Below are positions 32,356 to 41,107 of a stretch of DNA of 64,000 nt, in pieces. How positions within the stretch are numbered: position 1 is the stretch's first letter; each line of letters opens with the position of its first letter. The DNA is taken from assembly GCF_003932715.1 (NCBI RefSeq), contig NZ_CP020700.1:3990501-4054500 (forward strand), written 5' to 3'. The notes under the pieces are model-generated. The model saw only the letters and a list, made by a program, of their open reading frames with translations, was not told the DNA's origin and did not search any database. Both the position numbers and the translations under genes were made by a program. The DNA comes from Streptomyces tsukubensis (GTDB lineage: Bacteria; Actinomycetota; Actinomycetes; Streptomycetales; Streptomycetaceae).

Positions 32356-33132
32356 TCACCGGTCGGCCGCCTGGCCCGTCAGCAGCGAGTCGGCGTCGCT
32401 GCGGACCGTCTGGTCGACGACGGAGCCGTCCCGTACGAAGACGACCCGGTCCGCCCAGGCCGCGAAGCGCGGTTCGTGGGTGACCAGGACGGCGGCGGCA
32501 CCCGCATCGCAGCGGGAGCGCAGCAGGGCGAGGACCGACTCGCCGGTCTCCGAGTCCAGGGCGCCGGTCGGCTCGTCGGCGAGGACCAGTCTGCGGTCGC
32601 CGACCAGGGCGCGGGCAATGGCCACTCGCTGCTGCTGGCCGCCGGACATCTCGTCGGGGAAGCGTTCGGCGAGATGGCCGAGGTCCATCTCCTCCAGGGC
32701 CGCCAGGGCCTCCGCCTTGGCCTTGCGCGCGCTGGTGCCGTCCAGCTCCCGGGGGAGGGCGACGTTCTCGGCGGCGGTCAGGGCCGGGATGAGGTTGTAG
32801 TCCTGGAAGACGTAGCCGATGCTCCGGCGGCGCAGGGCGGCGAGCGTCTTGCGGCTCGCGGTGGTGATGTCCGTGCCCTCGACGATCACTTGGCCCGAGG
32901 TGGGCAGGTCCAGCCCGCCCGCGAGGGTCAGCAGGGTGGACTTGCCGGAGCCGGACGGGCCCATGACGGCGACGAGTTCGCCGGGGAAGACGTCGAGGTT
33001 GACCCCGCGCAGTGCGTGCACCTCGGTGGCACCGCTGCCGTGGACCCGGGTGAGCTGGACCAACTGGAGCACCGGCTGGTTCGGCTGTGACGAACGGGTC
33101 TGCTGTGACTGCTGGGGATTGGCTGTGGACAT
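32356..33132 (-). CDS. ABC transporter ATP-binding protein
   Basis: The 258-residue ATPase has Walker A GPSGSGKST near residue 60, Q-loop VFQDYN near 110, signature MSGGQQQRVAIARAL near 160, Walker B LVLADEPTGALD and switch HEP (VTHEPRFA). It is the LolD/MacB type that partners FtsX permeases. The ATG at 33132 has AAGGGGGG 8 bases upstream. Gene order PadR regulator, ATPase, permease is common in Streptomyces and suggests PadR control. Confidence 0.94.
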   Translation of the reverse strand: MSTANPQQSQQTRSSQPNQPVLQLVQLTRVHGSGATEVHALRGVNLDVFPGELVAVMGPSGSGKSTLLTLAGGLDLPTSGQVIVEGTDITTASRKTLAALRRRSIGYVFQDYNLIPALTAAENVALPRELDGTSARKAKAEALAALEEMDLGHLAERFPDEMSGGQQQRVAIARALVGDRRLVLADEPTGALDSETGESVLALLRSRCDAGAAAVLVTHEPRFAAWADRVVFVRDGSVVDQTVRSDADSLLTGQAADR

Positions 33133-33369
33133 GGTGGGTTCCCCCCTTGGGCGGGCAGATATGAGCGGTCGGCCGGTGCCGTCGGCTCCGCAGGACCATG
33201 CGGGACCCGGCGGCCCCGGAGGAAGCGGTGGGGGTCGCGGGCGATGGAACGGCGGACCGGCCGGTGGTGGTACGGGCCGTGGTCGGGCGAGACCCGGTGG
33301 CGCGGTCGGCTCGCCCCGTGACGGACGCATCTGTGGTGCGGGCGCAAGGGGGCGGGAACGGTCACGCGT

Positions 33370-33560
33370 GCGGGCGTGGGTGGTTCGGGTGGTGCGGGTG
33401 GTTCCAGTGCGGCGGACGGTGCCTGTGGTGCGGGCGCCTTCAAGCGGGTCAAGCAGCTCAAGCAGCTCAAGCGGTTCAAGCGGTTCGAGCGTTCAAGCAG
33501 CGCGGGTGGTTCAAGTGGTGCAGATGGTGCGGGTAGTGCGAGTAGTGCGGGTGGTTCAGT
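33370..33560. repeat. Degenerate 9-bp tandem repeat between padR and the ABC ATPase gene
   Basis: Nine-base units of the type TCAAGCGGT, TCAAGCAGC and GCGGGTGGT follow each other some 15-20 times, drifting in sequence. The clearest part is about 33430-33500. The region lies in the 423-base gap (33133-33555) between two genes read in the same direction. Frames opened by the repeat are simple-sequence artefacts. No terminator is clear in the gap. Confidence 0.7.
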
Positions 33561-34209
33561 GGGGCCGGGTACCGGCCCGGTGGGGAGCGGGCGGGGCGGA
33601 GACCTGGTCCCCGTCCGCCCCCTTCGCGGCCTTCCGGTCGTTCGCCGCTCTCCGATCGGCCGTGGCGGAGAGCCGGATCAGCCGGGCCTCGGAGTGGTCC
33701 AGCCAGCGCGCCTCCGCCTCGGTCTGGAAGATCAGCTGCTCCAGGACGAGCAGCCAGGCGATGTCGTCCCGCTCCCGCGAACCGTCCCCGTTCTCGATGG
33801 CGGCCAGCGCCTGCATCTTGAGCCGGGTGTAGTCCTGCATGGCCTTGACCGTGTGGTGGCGCTGGGACTGGATGACCCTGCGGATGTCCACGCCGGGTGC
33901 GCCGATCGCCATCGCCAGCTTGATGGACAGCTCGTCCCGGGGCGGGCTGGTGCGGTCGACCGGGGCCTCGAACCAGGTCTTCAGCTCGCTGCGGCCCGTC
34001 TCGGTGATGGCGTAGAGCGCGTGTCCGGCGTCGTCCTCACCGTTCTGGACGACCATGCCGTCGCGTTCGAGCCGGTTCAGCGTCGTATAGACCTGGCCGA
34101 CGTTGAGCGGCCAGGTCGATCCCGTACGGGCCTCGAACTCCGTACGGAGCTGAGAGCCGTACCGGGGGCCGTGCTCCAGAAGGGCGAGTAGCCCGTGGCG
34201 GATGGACAT
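33556..34209 (-). CDS. PadR-family transcriptional regulator
   Basis: The 217-residue protein has the PadR winged helix MSIRHGLLALLEHGPRYGSQ and YTTLNRLERDGMV, then a helical C-terminal dimerisation domain (Vir-type, long helices, HHTVKAMQDYTRLKMQAL). It precedes the ABC ATPase and permease genes on the same strand and likely represses them and itself. The ATG at 34209 fits the family N-terminus. Tandem palindromes overlap this start codon, as expected for an autoregulatory operator. The C-terminus is unusually long and basic. Confidence 0.88.
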   Translation of the reverse strand: MSIRHGLLALLEHGPRYGSQLRTEFEARTGSTWPLNVGQVYTTLNRLERDGMVVQNGEDDAGHALYAITETGRSELKTWFEAPVDRTSPPRDELSIKLAMAIGAPGVDIRRVIQSQRHHTVKAMQDYTRLKMQALAAIENGDGSRERDDIAWLLVLEQLIFQTEAEARWLDHSEARLIRLSATADRRAANDRKAAKGADGDQVSAPPAPHRAGTRPH

Positions 34210-34231
34210 ACCGAGTATGTATACCGGGTAT
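34208..34231. promoter_or_regulatory. Tandem palindromes at the padR start, probable PadR operator
   Basis: ATACCGAGTAT (34208-34218) and ATACCGGGTAT (34221-34231) are two adjacent ATAC-N3-GTAT palindromes. The first overlaps the padR start codon. Position and symmetry indicate binding by a dimeric regulator, most simply PadR itself. Confidence 0.6.
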
Positions 34232-34330
34232 GCAGGTCGCCTCCAACCGTCCGCAGACGGATGTGACACGTCCGACTCAAGGGGGACCCGGGGCGGTGCG
34301 GAGAGGTACGGAGGAGGGACCCGGCGGCCC

Positions 34331-35044
34331 TCAGCGATGCCTCAGCCGGATCCCGAGGAAGCCGATTCCCAGGCCCATCAGGGCCAGGCCGATGCCCAGG
34401 GAGAGCGGGGAGAACTCGTGTGCCGCCGGGGTACCGGTCGCTCGCGTACGGTGCTGACCTGCCGCGGAGGGGGCGTCCCCGGTGAGGTACGGCGTGGGTT
34501 CGGCCGCGGGGTCGGTATCGCCGCGCCAGCCGTCCGCACCGTCCGGGCGGAGGAGGTCGCCGTCCGCGGCGGGGGCGGCCGGATCGGGCTCCGCGGCGGC
34601 GGTGGCGGTGTCGGTGGTGTCGGTGGTGTCGGTGGCGGACGGCGGATCGGAGGGGGTTCCGGTACGGGACTGTGACACGGACGCCTCGGCGGGCGGGTCC
34701 TCGGTATCGCCCCGGGGGCGCGGCGGAAGGTGGTGCGGCGGCCGGCCGGGCCGGATCCGCCCCTCTCCGGCGGGGTGCCCGGCGAGGGACTCGTGCGGGT
34801 CGGGCGCGGGCGCCGCGGCCCCCGTCCCGGAACCGGCGGCGTCCGGGGGCGGGCCGGTGCTGCCGGGGGGTACGGCGGTCTCCGGGCCGCCGGGACCGGC
34901 GGCCGGTGCCGCGGCGGTGAGGGTGGTGACGGCGGCGGCCGTTCCGGTCAGCAGGCCCGGTCCGTTCCCGTACGCCAGGGGGGTGGCCAGTACGGCCAGC
35001 GCGGCGAGGGTGATCGCACAGCGCGAGCGGAGTGTGGGATGCAC
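34331..35044 (-). CDS. Secreted or membrane-anchored Pro/Ala/Thr-rich protein
   Basis: The 237-residue protein begins with a signal peptide (MHPTLRSRCAITLAALAVLA). A low-complexity central region of about 160 residues, rich in Pro, Ala, Asp and Thr with a TDTTDTTDTAT run, follows. It ends with one TM helix (LSLGIGLALMGLGIGFLGI) and RLRHR. There is no LPXTG sortase motif. The layout fits an exported surface protein held by a C-terminal anchor. I do not recognise a family. Confidence 0.65.
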   Translation of the reverse strand: MHPTLRSRCAITLAALAVLATPLAYGNGPGLLTGTAAAVTTLTAAAPAAGPGGPETAVPPGSTGPPPDAAGSGTGAAAPAPDPHESLAGHPAGEGRIRPGRPPHHLPPRPRGDTEDPPAEASVSQSRTGTPSDPPSATDTTDTTDTATAAAEPDPAAPAADGDLLRPDGADGWRGDTDPAAEPTPYLTGDAPSAAGQHRTRATGTPAAHEFSPLSLGIGLALMGLGIGFLGIRLRHR

Positions 35045-35311
35045 CGGGGGGAGCCCCCTCCCGTACGGGCCGCGAGGCGGCGGCCGGCGTCCGTGATCAC
35101 GGACTCAGCGTCACATGCCACGGGCCGTCCGGCATCTCGGGCGGCGCGGTTCCACACGGGAGGGGGACACGGCGCCCCGGAAGTCGACGCGGGCACCTCG
35201 CCGGTGGGGCGGGGCGCCGGGGAGGGGCGGACGGCTCCCGGTCCACTGCCGATGCGGTACGGAACCGGCCCGGCGGCCGGAGAAGCCGGGGCGCCCCCGG
35301 TCCTTACGCCG

Positions 35312-37153
35312 TCAGCCCGCCTTGCCCGTGGAGACCGTCAGTTCGAACTGCTGGCGCTCGGAGGCCGGGCTGCCCGCGCTCGGGAACTGCTCGACGACCG
35401 CGTCCTTCGGGTACTGCGGGTTGTCGACCTCGGTGACCTTCCAGGTCCAGCCCGCGGCCCGGAGACAGTCCTTCACCGAGAGCAGGTCCTTGTAGAGCAG
35501 GCTCGGGGCGTCGACCTTCGACGGGTCGGAGGAGTCCTCACGGGCCTCCGAGCACTTCTCGGCCTTGATGGTGCGGGTGCGGTCCGGCGGGATGGGGTCC
35601 GCGGCCTTCCCGGATCCGCTGTCCGTACCCGTGCCCGTATCCGTCCCCGTACCGCGGTCTCCCGATCCGGTGGATCCGGGCGGAGTGCTCACGACCTCCA
35701 CATCCGGCGAGTCCTTGTCCAGCATGGAGCCGATGAAGCCGATCCCGAAGTTGATCGCGATGAACGCGGAGAACACGGAGACGATGCCCAGGACCACCTT
35801 GCGGCCCCGGCTGGTCCCCTTGGGCGCCGCGGGTCCGGGCCGGTGCTGCATCACCGGGGCGGGCCGGGGGGTGGGCGGGGAGGCGTACGGCGGCGGGACA
35901 TGGGCGCCCATTCCGGCCCCGCCCTGCTGCGGATAGCCGTACGGCGGAGGTGCCATGCGCTGCTGCGGCGGCGGGGTGCCCGGGCCGTGGCCCCGCGAGC
36001 CGTACGGCGTCTGAGGCCCCGGCTGCTGCTGGTACGGCGCGCGGGCTATGCCGTGCGCCGGGGAGTGCGCGGGCGGCTGCTGCCGGGGGTGCGGTGCGAT
36101 GTGCGGATGCGGCGGGGAGACCGGGGCGTGACTGTGGCCGTGCCCCTGACCGTGCTGCGGCGCGGCATGCGGTGGGGTGTGCGGGGACGGCGCATGCGGC
36201 GGGAACACCGCGGAGCCCACTCCGGCCCCGCTTCCGCCGCCCGGACCGCTGATCACGGAGGGCGCCGCGGGCTGCCCGCCCGCGGCCACCCGCAGACATT
36301 CGTTCCGCATGGCATCGGCGGAGGGGAACCGCTCGTTCGGGTTCTTCTTCAGCGCCCGCAGCACCAGCGCGTCCACCGCGGGCGTGACCGAACGGTTGAC
36401 CGTGGAGGGCGCGACCGGCTCCTCCTGGACATGCGCGTAGGCGATGGCCAGCGGCGAGTCCGCGTCGAACGGCAGCCGCCCGGTCAGCAACTGGAAGAGC
36501 ATGATGCCGACGGAGTACAGATCGGAGCGGGCGTCCACCGCCCGCCCCAGGGCCTGCTCGGGCGACAGGTACTGCGGGGTGCCGACGACCATGCCCGTCT
36601 GGGTCATGGACGTCACGCCCGACTGCACGGCCCGGGCGATGCCGAAGTCCATCACCTTGACGACGCCGCGCCGGGTCAGCATGACGTTGCCGGGCTTGAT
36701 GTCCCGGTGCACCAGCCCGTTCTCGTGCGAGGACTCCAGGGCGGCCAGTACATCGGCCGCCACCCTCAGCGCCCGGTCGGCGGGCATCGCCCCGTACTGC
36801 CGGATGTCCTCCTGGAGTACGGCGCCGAGCGGGCGGCCCTCCACGTACTCCATGACGATGTACGGCACCAGGGCGCCGCCCAGTTCGTCCTCGCCGGTGT
36901 CGAAGACGGAGACGATATTGGTGTGGGAGAGCTTGGCGACGGCCTGCGCCTCGCGGCGGAAGCGCTCCCGGAACGACTGCTCGCGCCCCAGCTCCGTATG
37001 GAGGGTCTTGATGGCGACCTGACGGTCGAGCACGGTGTCGTACGCCAGGTGCACCGATGCCATCCCGCCCTGGCCCAGCAGATCGCGAAGCAGGTACCGG
37101 CCGTTCGCGACCGAGCCGCCGACATGGTGGCCCTGCGCGCCGTCCTGGCTCAT
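35312..37153 (-). CDS. Eukaryotic-type Ser/Thr protein kinase, membrane-bound
   Basis: The 613-residue protein has an N-terminal kinase domain: LLGQGGMASVHLAYD (glycine loop), VAIKTL (ATP lysine), VHRDIKPGNVML (catalytic Asp), MDFGIA and GTPQYLSPEQA. A Pro/His/Gly-rich cytoplasmic linker of about 140 residues leads to one TM helix (VVLGIVSVFSAFIAINFGIG). The extracellular part ends with one PASTA-like module (WTWKVTEVDNPQYPKDAVVE). The start MSQDGAQGHHVGG was chosen because longer versions run into the intergenic region. It is divergent from a second kinase gene, an arrangement I recall from the homologous region of S. coelicolor. Confidence 0.93.
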   Translation of the reverse strand: MSQDGAQGHHVGGSVANGRYLLRDLLGQGGMASVHLAYDTVLDRQVAIKTLHTELGREQSFRERFRREAQAVAKLSHTNIVSVFDTGEDELGGALVPYIVMEYVEGRPLGAVLQEDIRQYGAMPADRALRVAADVLAALESSHENGLVHRDIKPGNVMLTRRGVVKVMDFGIARAVQSGVTSMTQTGMVVGTPQYLSPEQALGRAVDARSDLYSVGIMLFQLLTGRLPFDADSPLAIAYAHVQEEPVAPSTVNRSVTPAVDALVLRALKKNPNERFPSADAMRNECLRVAAGGQPAAPSVISGPGGGSGAGVGSAVFPPHAPSPHTPPHAAPQHGQGHGHSHAPVSPPHPHIAPHPRQQPPAHSPAHGIARAPYQQQPGPQTPYGSRGHGPGTPPPQQRMAPPPYGYPQQGGAGMGAHVPPPYASPPTPRPAPVMQHRPGPAAPKGTSRGRKVVLGIVSVFSAFIAINFGIGFIGSMLDKDSPDVEVVSTPPGSTGSGDRGTGTDTGTGTDSGSGKAADPIPPDRTRTIKAEKCSEAREDSSDPSKVDAPSLLYKDLLSVKDCLRAAGWTWKVTEVDNPQYPKDAVVEQFPSAGSPASERQQFELTVSTGKAG

Positions 37154-37280
37154 GCTCTGCTTCCCCCTCGGCGTGAGCGTCCGCGGCCGGCCGGCTGCCG
37201 CCGCGCGGATCGCGGTGTGCGGTGCACGTCGTACACCCCCGCGGCCTCCGGCGGTCCCGGCGGCTCCGGTGCTCACGCGA

Positions 37281-37298
37281 TGCCCCGTTTACGGGGCA
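37281..37298. promoter_or_regulatory. Inverted repeat between the two divergent kinase genes
   Basis: TGCCCCG-TTTA-CGGGGCA lies in the 483-base spacer (37154-37636) between the divergent kinase starts. It may be a regulator site or a hairpin in a 5' leader. The rest of the spacer is GC-rich and shows no gene. Confidence 0.45.
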
Positions 37299-37636
37299 AG
37301 TCTGCCGCAGGTGACCGGCACGTCAAGCCGGGTGCCCGTTCCGTGACCCTCCGCACGGGAAGCGTCCCGGAAGCGTTACAGGAACGCCATGTGACGGGCG
37401 TGGCCGGGCTCACAGCGGCCCCGGCGACGGGTCCGTCCCGCACGGCGGTGTCGGTGGGAGGCTGTAGCGTGAGGCAACGGAACGCCTGTCCCGGGCGTTG
37501 GGTATGAGACGGATGCGCACGCGGCGGCCGATATCGGGCACCCTGCATCCGGCGCCTGCCGCCCCGGGACCCCACCCCGGCAACAGAACACGACGGCTCC
37601 ACCGAACAGACACCGAAGAGACGACGGCGAGGACTG

Positions 37637-39250
37637 ATGGCACCCGAACCCGAAGCAGGCGTCGGCGGCGTGCCGGGATCCGGGGACCACTGGGGGCCGG
37701 GCGGTCTTGTCGGCGGCGGCCGCTATCGGATGACGTACCGCCTGGGCCGCGGCGGCATGGCCGAGGTCTATGCGGCCGAGGACGTCCGGCTGGGCCGTGA
37801 GGTCGCGGTGAAGCTGCTCCGCGCCGATCTCGCCGAGGACCCGGTCTCCAAGGCCCGTTTCACCCGTGAGGCACAGTCCGTCGCCGGTCTGAACCACCAT
37901 GCGATCGTCGCGGTGTACGACTCCGGGGAGGACGCCGTCGGCGGCCAGTCCGTCCCCTACATCGTCATGGAGAAGGTCGAAGGGCGGACGATCCGCGATC
38001 TGCTGATCAACGCCGAGGCGCCCCCGGTCGAGCAGGCGCTGATCATCGTCTCCGGGGTGCTGGAGGCGCTGGCGTACTCCCATCAGCACGGCATCGTGCA
38101 CCGGGACATCAAGCCGGCCAACGTCATCATCACCAACTCCGGCGCGGTCAAGGTGATGGACTTCGGCATCGCCCGCGCCCTGCACGGCGCGTCCACGACG
38201 ATGACGCAGACCGGCATGGTCATGGGCACCCCGCAGTACCTCTCGCCGGAGCAGGCGCTGGGCAAGGCCGTCGACCACCGCTCCGATCTGTACGCGACGG
38301 GCTGTCTGCTCTACGAACTGCTGGCGCTGCGGCCCCCGTTCACCGGCGAGACCCCGCTCTCCGTGGTCTACCAGCACGTCCAGGACGTGCCCGTACCGCC
38401 GTCCGAGGTGCTGGACTCGGTCCCGCCGGAGCTGGACGGCCTGGTGATGCGGTCGCTGGCGAAGGACCCGGACGACCGGTTCCAGAGCTCGGAGGAGATG
38501 CGCGGACTGGTGCAGTACGCGCTCCAGATGCTCCAGCAGCAGGGCGGGCACACCGGCAGCTGGAACACCGGACCCGTCGACACCTACGGCGGCACCACCC
38601 GTGTCATGGGTGCGCCGGGCGGTCCCACGGCGGTCCACCCCGCGGTGCAGGGCGAGACCTCGGCAGGGCCGATCCTGCCGCCGGTCAATCCCGACGACGG
38701 CGGTTTCTCCGGCTACCAGCAGCAGTCCGGCGGGCGCCGCCGCCGCGGCCGGATGGTGCTGTTCGCCGCGCTCGCGGTGATCGCCGTCGTGATGGGTGTG
38801 GCGATGGCGCTGCGGGCCGCGGACACCGGCAACGAGAGCCCCGGTGACGACACCAAGGTGTCCGACTCGCCGTCGGTGAAGTCGTCGCCGTCGCCGAGCG
38901 CGGAGTCCAAGCCCTCCGAGAAGGAGGTGGAGAACGAGTCCCCGCGCTGGTCCGAGCGGCCGAAGTGGCCCAAGAACAGCAAATCGTGGCAGCCCTCGCA
39001 GTCGACGAAGCCGTCGAACGACACCAAGCCGTCGAACGACACCAGCGAGGAGCCGCCGACCCAGTCGGAGAACCCGGGCTCCGGGGAACCCCAGCAGCCC
39101 GGCCAGCCGGGCGGCAGCGACAACGGCGGTCAGCAGGGCAGCACGGACAACGGCGGCCAGCAGGGCGGCAACACCGGCGAGACGGCGTCGGGCGGCCAGG
39201 CCAGTACCGGCCAGCAGGGCGCCGCGGCGGCGAGCGGCGGCACCACCTGA
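37637..39250 (+). CDS. Eukaryotic-type Ser/Thr protein kinase, membrane-bound, paralogue of its neighbour
   Basis: The 537-residue protein carries a complete kinase domain: LGRGGMAEVYAAEDVRLGRE, VAVKLL, VHRDIKPANVIITNSGAVKV, MDFGIA, GTPQYLSPEQALGKAVD. A linker of about 75 residues leads to a TM helix (MVLFAALAVIAVVMGVAMAL, near residue 375). The outer part is low-complexity: Ser/Pro/Lys/Glu-rich, then Gly/Gln/Asn repeats such as NGGQQG. No PASTA domain is seen, unlike the neighbour. The kinase halves share long identical stretches (VMDFGIARA, TQTGMV), so the pair arose by duplication. Confidence 0.93.
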   Translation: MAPEPEAGVGGVPGSGDHWGPGGLVGGGRYRMTYRLGRGGMAEVYAAEDVRLGREVAVKLLRADLAEDPVSKARFTREAQSVAGLNHHAIVAVYDSGEDAVGGQSVPYIVMEKVEGRTIRDLLINAEAPPVEQALIIVSGVLEALAYSHQHGIVHRDIKPANVIITNSGAVKVMDFGIARALHGASTTMTQTGMVMGTPQYLSPEQALGKAVDHRSDLYATGCLLYELLALRPPFTGETPLSVVYQHVQDVPVPPSEVLDSVPPELDGLVMRSLAKDPDDRFQSSEEMRGLVQYALQMLQQQGGHTGSWNTGPVDTYGGTTRVMGAPGGPTAVHPAVQGETSAGPILPPVNPDDGGFSGYQQQSGGRRRRGRMVLFAALAVIAVVMGVAMALRAADTGNESPGDDTKVSDSPSVKSSPSPSAESKPSEKEVENESPRWSERPKWPKNSKSWQPSQSTKPSNDTKPSNDTSEEPPTQSENPGSGEPQQPGQPGGSDNGGQQGSTDNGGQQGGNTGETASGGQASTGQQGAAAASGGTT

Positions 39251-39269
39251 TCCGGCGCCCGGCCGGTCA

Positions 39270-39290
39270 CCGCGGGTGATCCGCCCGCGG
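39270..39290. terminator. Possible terminator between convergent kinase and phosphotransferase genes
   Basis: CCGCGGG and CCCGCGG arms flank TGATCCG. It is a short GC hairpin between convergent genes. Confidence 0.45.
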
Positions 39291-39336
39291 CTCAACTCCC
39301 CGCCGGGCGCGGTGTGCAGGGCGCCGGGCGGGTCCG

Positions 39337-40419
39337 TCAGGTGGCGAACGCCTCCCGTACCGCCTCGTACTCCCTCGTCCACCACACCGCCAGGGCCGAC
39401 ACCGCGGCGAACTGCGGGTCGGCCCTCCGGTCGTGGCGCTGGTAGCGCCAGCGCAGTATCCAGAAGTCGTTGAGCCGTTCCCACCACACGCGGTGGACGG
39501 CCGCGGCGAGTTCGGTGGTGTCCGCGCCGGCGGCCCGGCGGTACGCCCTGGCGTACGCCCGTACCTTCGTCAGCTCCAGTGCGCCTTCGGGCCGTACGAA
39601 GAAGATGGCGGCGGCCCGGACCGCCTCCTCGGCCCGCGGCTGGACGCCCAGCCGGTCCCAGTCGACGATCGCGGCCGGTTCGGCGCCCCGGTAGAGGAGG
39701 TTGAGGGGGTGGAAGTCGCCGTGCACCCAGCCCCCGGCGGGCGCGGGCGGCGGCCGCAGATCGGCGTGCAGCTCCAGCAGGGTGCGGCGTTCGACGAGCC
39801 GGTGCTCGGCGAGGACGTCGAAGGAGTCGCGCGGGCCGCCCGCGGCCCGGATCAGCGAGAGCAGTTCGTCGATGAGGGAGAACGTCTCCCGCGGATCGGC
39901 GCTTTCGTACGCGTCCCGCCCGCCGGTCTCCGCTCCGGTCTCCGCTCCGGTTCCCTGTGGGGGCAGTTCGCGACCGCTCCGGGCGGACCGGCCCGGCGGA
40001 TGGTTCATCACCTCTTCGAGGCAGGTGTGGACCAGGCCGAGCAGGGCGCCCAGCCGGCGGCATTCGACGGTGGAGAGATGGGCGCCGTCGCGGTGGCGGC
40101 CGTCCACCCAGGGGTGCAGGGCGTAGCAGTGGCCGCCGATGACCGCGACCGTATCGCCGCGGGCGTCCGCCACCGGCGGGGCGACGGGCACCCCGAGGGG
40201 CTCCAGCCGCTGGGTCGCCCGGTGCTGGCGGACGATGACCTCGGGATCGTCGTCCAGATGGTGCTTGAGGAAGTACGCGCCCCGGGTGGTGGCCAGCCGG
40301 TAGCCCCGGTTGAGCAGGCCCTGGGAGACCGGCTCGCAGGACAGCGGTTCGCCGGGGTTGTCGTAGCGGCGCAGCAGGGCGCCGACGGGAGGGACGGCGG
40401 TGTCATATGAGCGCGGCAC
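39337..40419 (-). CDS. Aminoglycoside phosphotransferase-fold kinase, substrate unknown
   Basis: The 360-residue protein has the APH/choline kinase fold: VSQGLLNRGYRLATTRGAYF near the N-terminus, the catalytic loop WVHGDFHPLNLLY near residue 230 and AAIVDWDRLG as the metal-binding DxD-like segment. This family includes homoserine kinase II- and maltokinase-like enzymes as well as resistance enzymes; nothing here indicates antibiotic resistance. A Thr/Gly/Glu-rich insertion interrupts residues 140-165. It starts 15 bases after the PNPOx-like gene and is probably transcribed with it. Confidence 0.82.
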   Translation of the reverse strand: MPRSYDTAVPPVGALLRRYDNPGEPLSCEPVSQGLLNRGYRLATTRGAYFLKHHLDDDPEVIVRQHRATQRLEPLGVPVAPPVADARGDTVAVIGGHCYALHPWVDGRHRDGAHLSTVECRRLGALLGLVHTCLEEVMNHPPGRSARSGRELPPQGTGAETGAETGGRDAYESADPRETFSLIDELLSLIRAAGGPRDSFDVLAEHRLVERRTLLELHADLRPPPAPAGGWVHGDFHPLNLLYRGAEPAAIVDWDRLGVQPRAEEAVRAAAIFFVRPEGALELTKVRAYARAYRRAAGADTTELAAAVHRVWWERLNDFWILRWRYQRHDRRADPQFAAVSALAVWWTREYEAVREAFAT

Positions 40420-40434
40420 TCGCCAGATGCTAGA

Positions 40435-41034
40435 TCACGCAGCGTGTCCGTTGGGCTGCTCTTCGCGATACTCCAGCGTATGCAGCGTGACGAACTGAGG
40501 TTCGACGCGCATGAATACGGGCTCGAAGGGTTCGCCGTCCGCCTGCTCGGGTTCGGCGCCGAAGAGCAGCAGCTCCTCGTCGGTCGGGCAGACGATCCGG
40601 GCGGTCCCGATGAACTGGACGGACCAGACGGACCGGCCGCCGCGGTCGAAGGAGTCCGCGCCGTAGGCGACGACGCTGCCGTTGCAGGCGCGGTGGTAGC
40701 CGAAGCCGCGGTGGATGCGGAGGACGACTCCGCCGTCGTTGACGATATGCCGGGCGGGGGCGACGAAGGGCATCGCCCGCATGCTGGTCGCCAGCCGGCC
40801 GAAGGAGACCCGGCCGAGCAGGTCGATGGCGCGGGCGGTGTCCGCATCGGTCCCGGAGTCGGTGCCGGTGCCGGTCCCGGAGCCGGTGCTCGGCGGACCG
40901 AAGGGGTCCCCCGTGCCGAAGGCGCCGGACGGGCCGGAGGTCCCGGGGCCGCCGGATATCCCGGGCAGGCCGGAGGTCCCGGACAGGCCGGGGGCACCGG
41001 GGCGGCCGGCGGAAGCGGGGGACTCGGTGGGCAT
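40435..41034 (-). CDS. Pyridoxamine 5'-phosphate oxidase-like flavin-binding protein
   Basis: The 199-residue protein has an N-terminal Gly/Ser/Pro/Thr-rich tail of about 70 residues. A split-barrel domain follows: LLGRVSFGRLATSMRAMPFV, PARHIVNDGGVVLRIHRGFG and VWSVQFIGTARIV. It belongs to the PNPOx-like family whose members bind FMN, F420 or haem; the cofactor cannot be told. Its ATG is doubtful because GGAGG is only two bases upstream. A DevR/DosR-type box lies 60 bases upstream. In mycobacteria related genes belong to the hypoxia regulon, so dormancy-linked expression is a reasonable inference. Confidence 0.8.
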   Translation of the reverse strand: MPTESPASAGRPGAPGLSGTSGLPGISGGPGTSGPSGAFGTGDPFGPPSTGSGTGTGTDSGTDADTARAIDLLGRVSFGRLATSMRAMPFVAPARHIVNDGGVVLRIHRGFGYHRACNGSVVAYGADSFDRGGRSVWSVQFIGTARIVCPTDEELLLFGAEPEQADGEPFEPVFMRVEPQFVTLHTLEYREEQPNGHAA

Positions 41035-41093
41035 GACCTCCACTCTCGGCCCCGGGACCGGTGCGCGGAAGGGGCCGCCGCCCCTGCTCGGCG

Positions 41094-41107
41094 GGGACGT
41101 TAGTCCC
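41094..41107. promoter_or_regulatory. DevR/DosR-type box upstream of the PNPOx-like gene
   Basis: GGGACGTTAGTCCC has the GGGAC-N4-GTCCC core of DevR/DosR binding sites and extends in partial symmetry with GCGG/CGCC. It is 60 bases from the PNPOx start. A DevR-like response regulator gene lies immediately upstream on the same strand. Confidence 0.65.

Noticed and set aside
29247-32483. A 1078-codon open frame on the plus strand
   Set aside because: It runs antisense through the FtsX-type permease gene, is rich in Arg, Gly, Gln and His without any domain, and is produced by the GC-rich third positions of the real gene.
33370-33560. Short tandem repeats as a CRISPR array
   Set aside because: The units are 9 bases, contiguous and degenerate, with no spacers and no cas genes.
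37376-40063. An 895-codon minus-strand open frame
   Set aside because: It is the complement of the second kinase gene and part of the phosphotransferase gene; composition is Arg/Ala/Gly-biased and no family is recognisable.
39337-40419. Aminoglycoside resistance gene
   Set aside because: Only the general kinase fold is visible. Context and sequence give no sign of a resistance enzyme; the family is broad.
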